DNA of 64,000 nucleotides, taken from the NCBI GenBank assembly GCA_963663605.2, contig CAXXVF010000001.1, positions 434,001-498,000 of the forward strand, given 5' to 3'. Shown here piece by piece: positions 58,593-64,000 of the stretch; the first letter of the stretch is position 1, and the number at the start of each line of letters is the position of its first letter. The notes beneath the pieces were generated by a model, which saw only the letters and a program-made list of their open reading frames with translations, was not told the DNA's origin and did not search any database. Position numbers and translations under genes: made by a program. The DNA is from Sporobacter sp963663605. Its GTDB lineage: Bacteria; Bacillota; Clostridia; Oscillospirales; Oscillospiraceae.

Positions 58593-59438
58593 ATGAACAG
58601 AAAGATAGCAGCAAGCATTATGTTTTTTGCAATGGTACTGGCCCTCTTAAGCGGTTGTGTCAGTACGCCGAAAGATGTAACGGACATTATCGAAGATGCC
58701 GCTCAATCCTATGCGGGATCTCAATCAAACGAAGATGTAGCGCAGGGTGACAGCTCCGACAGTCAGGACGCGGTTGATAATTTTGAGGAAGATGCGGATG
58801 AACCATTGATGCCGGCATCCAATCCCTCAGACGGCTACGACAATTATCTGACAGTAAAAGGCGATGCTATGGATCGTTTAACAGAAGCATCTGAAAATGC
58901 TGACAGCATGATGACAGTTACGATGGGGCTGCTTGGCATTTCTATGGTTGATTTGTCACTTATCACACTGACAGCCTTTGGTGAAGATTTGCAGGCGTCT
59001 GAAATGGCTATGGGGTTTTTAGGACTGCAAAACGTCGAAATCACTGGTAACGGCAACGATTATACGATTACATATATAGATGCCGATGGCGTAGATGTTC
59101 AGCAGACCTGTAAATATGATCCCCAAAAGGATCAAATGACTTCTACGATTGTCAATGCTGACGGCACTGTGGCGATGTTCTTTGAATATGTCCATAACGA
59201 TGATGCTTATGCGGCACAATACTATTATCCTGTGGATGATACATACCAGATTATTCGCTCCTATTTTGATATGGATAATATAGCGGCGTTCGGCATATTC
59301 GCTGCAAGCGAACAGCCCGGCTCCATCATCGGGCAGACCGGCCTGGACGAGGAGTTTGTAGTCAATGAGGAATCCTATATGATTTTGAAGGACGGCCAGC
59401 TGACGGTTTTCAGCAACGGTACGACCAGCACTAATTGA
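58593..59438 (+). CDS. Secreted lipoprotein of unknown function
   Basis: 281 aa. Signal peptide with lipobox LLSGC (cysteine about residue 22), then an acidic low-complexity linker (about 35-80), then a globular part with beta-rich segments. I recognise no family. Confidence 0.7.
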   Translation: MNRKIAASIMFFAMVLALLSGCVSTPKDVTDIIEDAAQSYAGSQSNEDVAQGDSSDSQDAVDNFEEDADEPLMPASNPSDGYDNYLTVKGDAMDRLTEASENADSMMTVTMGLLGISMVDLSLITLTAFGEDLQASEMAMGFLGLQNVEITGNGNDYTITYIDADGVDVQQTCKYDPQKDQMTSTIVNADGTVAMFFEYVHNDDAYAAQYYYPVDDTYQIIRSYFDMDNIAAFGIFAASEQPGSIIGQTGLDEEFVVNEESYMILKDGQLTVFSNGTTSTN

Positions 59439-59535
59439 TGTCTTTGCCGCAGGGGAAACCCAATAACCCGCCGTGACTTGCTCAAACCTCTCGCCCGTGC
59501 TGAAAGGTCAATAAGAAACCTGAAATATTACATGG

Positions 59536-59570
59536 ATGTCCCGCGTCTTTAGGCGCGGGACATATTATCT
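59536..59570 (+). terminator. Hairpin after the lipoprotein gene
   Basis: Perfect 10-bp stem ATGTCCCGCG / CGCGGGACAT, 8-nt loop, followed by ATTATCTC. Confidence 0.65.
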
Positions 59571-59666
59571 CTTGGCCGAAGCCGGAGCTGAAGGACACAG
59601 CATCGTTTTTAAGCTGCCGTAATATATTGACGTTAAGGGTATAATGGAATCGAAAAAGAAATCTAA

Positions 59667-59731
59667 TACTGTTCTTCCGTTAAAGGGCGGGAAATTAACC
59701 GCAAAGATTCTGTTTTAATGGAAGAACAGTA
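59667..59731 (+). promoter_or_regulatory. Inverted repeat that buries the histidine kinase start codon
   Basis: Arms 59667-59684 and 59714-59731 are complementary over 18 positions (one G-U pair) with a 29-nt loop. The start codon 59718-59720 lies inside the 3' arm, so the mRNA would be closed for initiation. No ribosome binding site is seen in the loop apart from GGGCGG. A TATAAT-like box is at 59639-59644. Confidence 0.7.
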
Positions 59732-61046
59732 TAAAGACTGTGTGGTGATTGTTTTGGAAGCCTACAGAGAGCTGCTGCGGGCGAATGAAGCTGAGGTAAA
59801 CAAACTGGCCTCGCGCGTATCCCGCATTGAGCTTTATATAATGATTCTGGTATGCATTTTGTGCATATACGACGTCATGTACGTTCCCGGGGTCACGTTG
59901 GACCGCATGCTCAAGCTGATCCTTGTCCCGCTGCTTCTGCCGACGCTTATTGTGGACGTGCTGCGCGTCAAACGGCCCTGGGTCAAATATGCCGTTTTAT
60001 CCTGCAGCGTTATCGCGTCCGGACTTTGTTACGCGGCATTTACGTTTCAGCTGATGCTGATACTGCTTTTCCCGACCGTCGTGGCGGCGCTTTATTACAA
60101 TAAGCTCGTGATGATTGTTATCTGCGCGGAATCGGTCGTTAATATTTTCGTATCGCATATTCTCAGTCATTATCTGATGTTCGCGCAGATACTGGAGCCG
60201 TTTAAGGGGATACCGAATATCATCCGGTTCGGCGCGCTGCCCAGAATAGCGATCTACCTGTGTTTCGCGGTGGTTTTCTGGATACTCAGCAATCGCACCT
60301 CGGCGCTCATGCGCAATATTCACCGTGTCACGCAGGAAAAAGAGCTTCTGGAGCTGCGCAACAGTATAACCGACAAGGTCGCCCGGCTGGAGGAAAGGGA
60401 AAAGATCAGCAGGGACATCCACAACAGCGTCGGACACACGATCACCGCGGCCATCATGGCGATTGACGCGGCGGAAGCCGTGCGCGGCGTCAGTTCCGAA
60501 ATGGCCGACAACAAGGTGACGGCGGCCGGAGAACGCATGCGGGAAAGCCTGAAGGTCATACGGGAGAGCGTCCGAATGGTTGACAGCCGGGACACACTGG
60601 TAGCCCTGCAGGATCTGACCAAGACGTTTCGTATCTGCGTCCGCCAGTTTGAGATGGACGCGAACATACGCATCACGAACAACCTGGACGAATTTCAGGA
60701 GAAAGTGCGCGGGAAGGATATTTACGCCGAGCATGCCCGCTTTCTTTACGGCGCGATACAGGAATGCCTTTCAAACAGCGTCCGGCACGGAAAGGCCGGC
60801 GCGGTCAAGGTGCTGTTTGATTACGATGATGATACCATTGCGGTTGAGGTATCGGATAACGGCTGCGGCCGGCCGAAAAAGGCAGACGACAACCGAGGCT
60901 TCGGCCTGAAGAAAATTGAAGCATATCTGAAAGCCAACAGCGGCAGGATGCAATGCCTGGACGGGAACGGTTTTACGGTAAAGATATGGCTTCCGACAGA
61001 GGTGACTGGCTTTGGTGAATGGCATAACGAAGATCATACTGGTTGA
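59718..61046 (+). CDS. NarL-type sensor histidine kinase
   Basis: 442 aa. A short cytoplasmic N-terminus is followed by several membrane helices (about 38-190) with no large external domain, so it probably senses within the membrane. The HisKA_3 region has EEREKISRDIHNSVGHT with H235 as phosphorylation site. The ATPase domain shows ECLSNSVRHG (N box), VEVSDNGCGRPK and NRGFGLKKIEAYL. Paired with the response regulator overlapping its 3' end. The start codon is inside a strong hairpin. Confidence 0.93.
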   Translation: MEEQYKDCVVIVLEAYRELLRANEAEVNKLASRVSRIELYIMILVCILCIYDVMYVPGVTLDRMLKLILVPLLLPTLIVDVLRVKRPWVKYAVLSCSVIASGLCYAAFTFQLMLILLFPTVVAALYYNKLVMIVICAESVVNIFVSHILSHYLMFAQILEPFKGIPNIIRFGALPRIAIYLCFAVVFWILSNRTSALMRNIHRVTQEKELLELRNSITDKVARLEEREKISRDIHNSVGHTITAAIMAIDAAEAVRGVSSEMADNKVTAAGERMRESLKVIRESVRMVDSRDTLVALQDLTKTFRICVRQFEMDANIRITNNLDEFQEKVRGKDIYAEHARFLYGAIQECLSNSVRHGKAGAVKVLFDYDDDTIAVEVSDNGCGRPKKADDNRGFGLKKIEAYLKANSGRMQCLDGNGFTVKIWLPTEVTGFGEWHNEDHTG

Positions 61047-61680
61047 TGACGAGCCCCTGCTTTTGGAAAGCCTGAAGCTTATATTGTCCATGGAGGAAGA
61101 TTTCGAAATCGTGGGTACCGCTTCCGACGGCAAAGCGGCGCTGGAGCTGCTGAAAAACCAGCCGGCGGATATCGCGCTCGTTGATCTTCGAATGGTCGGC
61201 ATGGGCGGGCTGCAGCTCATCAGCGAACTCCGCCGTCTCTATGAGCATATGAAGATACTTGTTCTGACGACGTTTTATGACGAGAAAAGCATCGTCACGG
61301 CCATCCGCAACGGCGCCGACGGATATATCCTCAAAGACGCCGGGCGCGGCGCGCTTATAAACGCCGTGCGAAGCGTCGCGGAAGGTCAGAGCATGCTTGA
61401 TATGAAAGTCATGTCGGCGCTGGCGGCTTATGTCGGCAAGACGGGCCAGGATGCAAACGCCGACGAGAAGGACGGCGCGCTGCTTAAGGAGATGACGAGC
61501 CGCGAACTGGACGTTTGCCGGCTTCTGGCGGAAGGATATACGAACCTCGAAATATCAGAGAAGCTCTACCTGACGGAGGGGACGGTCAAAAACTATATCT
61601 CACGAATATATGACAAGGCCGAGATCCGGGACAGGGCGACGCTTGCCGTTTACCTGTCGAAAATATTCAAGGATATCTGA
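61015..61680 (+). CDS. NarL/LuxR-family response regulator
   Basis: 221 aa. Receiver domain with phospho-acceptor D57 (ALVDLRMVG), acidic pair DDE at 11-13, conserved LTTFYD and K in YILKDAG. C-terminal LuxR-type helix-turn-helix at about 160-215 (TSRELDVCRLLAEG, LYLTEGTVKNYIS). GTG 61015 is inside the kinase gene, 10 nt after GAGGTG. Likely target is unknown; the neighbouring convergent TRAP genes are a candidate. Confidence 0.93.
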   Translation: MNGITKIILVDDEPLLLESLKLILSMEEDFEIVGTASDGKAALELLKNQPADIALVDLRMVGMGGLQLISELRRLYEHMKILVLTTFYDEKSIVTAIRNGADGYILKDAGRGALINAVRSVAEGQSMLDMKVMSALAAYVGKTGQDANADEKDGALLKEMTSRELDVCRLLAEGYTNLEISEKLYLTEGTVKNYISRIYDKAEIRDRATLAVYLSKIFKDI

Positions 61681-61728
61681 CCTGTCAGACATATGGCCTG
61701 TGCACTTGTTCGGTATGGAAACAGTAAA

Positions 61729-61764
61729 AAAATTGGGACTGCCACTTATGGCAGTCCCAATTTT
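61729..61764. terminator. Bidirectional terminator between response regulator and TRAP operon
   Basis: 15-bp stem AAAATTGGGACTGCC / GGCAGTCCCAATTTT with loop ACTTAT. Confidence 0.88.
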
Positions 61765-61820
61765 CGTAAAGTTGCAAAGCACAAATCATGCTGTTGCTTG
61801 ATTTTTCCCAAAGCCTGCGG

Positions 61821-62342
61821 TCAAGTCCAGGTGGATGTTATCTCTTCCGCAATCTCGTCATTGTACATTGCCATGAAAGCTCTTATGGCGTCCCTGAGCA
61901 AAATCAGCGTAAAGAAGCCAAGAGCGATACATTCAATGACCATAAAGGGCCAGTGGGGAATGAGCAACATTCCGGTGGATTCATTCGTATTGTACTTCTG
62001 GATGCTTGCCAGATAAGCCGCATACGTTCCGATGCCCATGACTACAGCGGATAACAGAGAGGTCACTCCGAAGACAATGAATCTCGGTATTTTCGGGAAA
62101 ATCCGGACGAGCATCGTCACATGGATGTGGCCGTTCACAGTCTGCGTATACGACCAGGACGTGAAAATCAATATGACCATAGCCAGTGTGGACACTTCGT
62201 ATCCGCCTCTTATCGGGGCGTTGGCCAGATGCCTCAAAACGACGTCGAGCGTCATATAGAGCATGATGAACACGACGGCGGTCATGCTGAGATAGCTGAC
62301 GTACACACTGATTTTGTTCGTAACTTTCGTGAATTTCTTCAT
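61821..62342 (-). CDS. TRAP transporter small permease (DctQ)
   Basis: 173 aa with four membrane helices. The first shows FIMLYMTLDVVLRHL followed by the DctQ signature RGGYEVSTLAMVILIF. Works with DctM and DctP in sodium-driven uptake of a carboxylate-type solute. AAAGGA precedes the ATG. Last gene of the operon. Confidence 0.92.
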   Translation of the reverse strand: MKKFTKVTNKISVYVSYLSMTAVVFIMLYMTLDVVLRHLANAPIRGGYEVSTLAMVILIFTSWSYTQTVNGHIHVTMLVRIFPKIPRFIVFGVTSLLSAVVMGIGTYAAYLASIQKYNTNESTGMLLIPHWPFMVIECIALGFFTLILLRDAIRAFMAMYNDEIAEEITSTWT

Positions 62343-62385
62343 TTACAACAATCCTTTCCGTATCGCGCAGACAGTGGCAGGGTGC

Positions 62386-63558
62386 TTAACCCTGGAAGTC
62401 CTCGACAAGAACAGGCTCTGCCCAAGGATCGGCGTACTCAGCTTCGTAACGGGAGACGATTTCCATGCATTTGTCGTAAATAACCTGGCCGTCAAGTCCC
62501 ATGCCGTTGAGGTACTCGATATACTGTGCGTGGACTTCGTCGCGGATCGCGGAGTCGGTGAAATGCGCGTAAAGCTCATCGGAAGGCTCGTAAATCTCGA
62601 CACCGATCTCATCGGCATTGTCATAGATCCATGCGCGCGTCGAATCCCAGTAAATGCCGGCCATGTCGGAGGCATAGTCTAAGGAATACTCGTCAATGAC
62701 AGCCTGAAGATCTGCCGGAAGCGCCTCGTACTTGTCCTTGTTCATGAGAAGGAACAGCGGTGAGCCAGGCGTCGGGAAGTCCATGATATAGTCTAAAACT
62801 TCGCCGAGATTGAAGGCGGAAATATTGTGCCAGTCGTTCAGGCAGCCCTCGATAACGCCTTTTTCAAGCTGCTCGTAGGTTTCGGGCGTGGCGACGGTCA
62901 TCGGGCTCATGCCGACGGCTGTGCACCAAAGCGCGCAGGTGGAACCGGGTGCGCGGATCCTGAGGCCCTGAATGTCTTCGACGGTTTCGAGTTTCTTTTC
63001 GGTTGTGCTGACGGGCGCATAGGTGCAGCTGCCCAGCATGACGACCTTGAAATCATCGTATTCTTCCTGAAATTCCGGGATCTCGCTGTACATGTCCATC
63101 ATGACATCACAGCCCATGCGGGCGCAGTTGATGCCGGCCAGGGGGAGCTGGATGAACTCGGAGATGGGGAACTGGCCGGAATAGATGGCCGCGGCGCTCC
63201 AGCACATATCGGCTGTGCCGTCCAGAACAGCGTTGACGGAATCGCCCGCGCCGACAAGAGAGCCGCCGTGATAGTAAATGAACTTGATGCGTCCGTTTGA
63301 AGCTTCCTCAATCGTAGAGCCCCAAGCTTCGACATACTGTCCGCAGATGCTGGAAGCGGGGTCGTGGTTCTGTACGACGAATTCGTAGACGGTATCGTCG
63401 ACAGGTTCAGCGTCTCCGCCGGCGTCTCCGGCGTCACCGCTTGCAGCGGAACTCGATTCGGCGCCGGTGTCGGTGTCGGTGCTTTTGTTGCAGCTCGTCA
63501 GCGTCAGAAGGGAAAACGCCATAACGATGACGAGGAGCAGTGCAAGTGACTTCTTCAT
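62386..63558 (-). CDS. TRAP transporter substrate-binding lipoprotein (DctP)
   Basis: 390-aa extracytoplasmic solute receptor. Signal peptide with lipobox LTSC (cysteine near residue 23) and an acidic Ser/Gly linker. The DctP-family ligand-binding segment is LRIRAPGSTC, where the arginine normally contacts the substrate carboxylate. The exact solute cannot be told. GGAGG precedes the ATG. Located between dctM and dctQ, giving the less common order M-P-Q. Confidence 0.93.
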   Translation of the reverse strand: MKKSLALLLVIVMAFSLLTLTSCNKSTDTDTGAESSSAASGDAGDAGGDAEPVDDTVYEFVVQNHDPASSICGQYVEAWGSTIEEASNGRIKFIYYHGGSLVGAGDSVNAVLDGTADMCWSAAAIYSGQFPISEFIQLPLAGINCARMGCDVMMDMYSEIPEFQEEYDDFKVVMLGSCTYAPVSTTEKKLETVEDIQGLRIRAPGSTCALWCTAVGMSPMTVATPETYEQLEKGVIEGCLNDWHNISAFNLGEVLDYIMDFPTPGSPLFLLMNKDKYEALPADLQAVIDEYSLDYASDMAGIYWDSTRAWIYDNADEIGVEIYEPSDELYAHFTDSAIRDEVHAQYIEYLNGMGLDGQVIYDKCMEIVSRYEAEYADPWAEPVLVEDFQG

Positions 63559-63613
63559 AAAATATCCTCCAATAAAATTATTTTCTTACAGCCGGCCGGA
63601 TAAGGGTTGCCGA

Positions 63614-64000
63614 TTATCCGACCATAAAGCTGGGAAGCCAAAGTGAAAGCTGGGGAATCGCTATGACTATGATAACGGCTATGAACATGGCGGCGACCAT
63701 AGGCGCCGTTCCTCTGAAGATCCGCGTCAGCGGGACGTCACGCGCCACGCCCGCGACGATATAGACATTCATGCCGACGGGCGGCGTAATGAGGCCCATT
63801 TCCATGACCATGATCATCAGGACGCCGTACCAGATGGGATTGAAGCCAAGCGCCTCAACGATCGGCAGGAAAATGGGAACGGTAAGCATGACCATAGCGA
63901 GCGAATCCATCAAACAGCCCATAACTGCATAAAGCAGCACGATGAAAGCGAGAATAATGTAGCGGTTGACGGTTAGCGCTTCCACAAAACCGGCAAGCGT
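63614..64000 (-). CDS. TRAP transporter large permease (DctM), N-terminus cut off
   Basis: The frame is open to the window end, so only the C-terminal 128 residues are seen. They include LLYAVMGCLMDSLAMVMLTVP and ITPPVGMNVYIVAGVARDVP, hallmarks of the DctM family, and several membrane helices. Confidence 0.93.
   Translation of the reverse strand, partial: TLAGFVEALTVNRYIILAFIVLLYAVMGCLMDSLAMVMLTVPIFLPIVEALGFNPIWYGVLMIMVMEMGLITPPVGMNVYIVAGVARDVPLTRIFRGTAPMVAAMFIAVIIVIAIPQLSLWLPSFMVG

Noticed and set aside
1..64000. CRISPR array or prophage
   Set aside because: No regularly spaced repeats of CRISPR size and no phage structural genes were seen; the recombinase element carries none.

Overview
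This window is chromosomal DNA from a spore-forming member of the Firmicutes, most likely class Clostridia. The evidence is gene order and content: dprA-topA-trmFO, plsX-acpP-rnc-smc-ftsY, a NadD-YqeK fusion followed by an LCP protein, rsfS and leuS, then trmK-nif3, panT-coaX, the sporulation gene yunB, a type A RNase P RNA, a Trp T-box and a c-di-GMP riboswitch. By eye the core genes are moderately GC-rich and the accessory intergenic regions are AT-richer. The genus cannot be named from the sequence alone.

Layout. 1-22.3 kb is a nearly continuous + strand housekeeping block: lysS (5' end cut off), an rRNA/tRNA 2'-O-methyltransferase, dprA, topA, trmFO, plsX, acpP, rnc, an Elp3-like radical SAM protein, smc, ftsY, XTP pyrophosphatase, yhbY, nadD-yqeK, an LCP cell-wall ligase with a repeat tail, rsfS, leuS and rpsU. 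22.4-27 kb is a - strand accessory group: a flavin-type oxidase, an EAL-HDOD protein behind a c-di-GMP-I riboswitch, an AAA+ ATPase, and a frameshifted ECF sigma factor with its membrane partner. 27.3-35.8 kb is mixed: tRNA-Arg, dCMP deaminase, an E2-like acyltransferase, an iron-type alcohol dehydrogenase, a T-box-controlled TrpB2, a structured leader RNA followed by a methyltransferase, then rpsF-ssb-rpsR. 35.9-39.5 kb holds the most unusual object (next paragraph). 39.6-48 kb is ruvCAB, glmM, a sigma-H-like factor, trmK-nif3 and panT-coaX. 48-58 kb carries a fumarate-reductase-like flavoprotein, rnpB, murD, two M42 peptidases, an YnbB-type PLP enzyme, yunB and ligA. 58-64 kb has membrane/lipoprotein genes, a two-component system and a TRAP transporter cut by the window end.

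Main discovery. A conserved gene of unknown function on the - strand is split in two. Its 5' half is at 38961-39418 and its 3' half at 35942-36323. Between them lies a 2,643-bp element flanked by a direct 6-bp repeat (TGTGGA on the coding strand). The element carries a large serine recombinase whose gene ends 17 bp from one junction, a 36-codon ORF translationally coupled to the recombinase, a four-helix membrane protein, and one copy of an interspersed repeat. Precise excision at TGTGGA would rejoin the halves in frame into a 277-codon ORF. The 5' half keeps a strong ribosome binding site and a promoter resembling the sigma-K consensus. This architecture matches the skin element that interrupts sigK, but is very small and sits in a different gene. 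I infer a miniature, possibly developmentally excised intervening element; excision is not shown by the sequence.

Other notable signals are a roughly 18-bp hairpin burying the start codon of a histidine kinase, a candidate riboswitch-like RNA with mutually exclusive closing stem and terminator, a two-copy interspersed repeat with a conserved reading frame, and a 24-bp minisatellite in the LCP gene.
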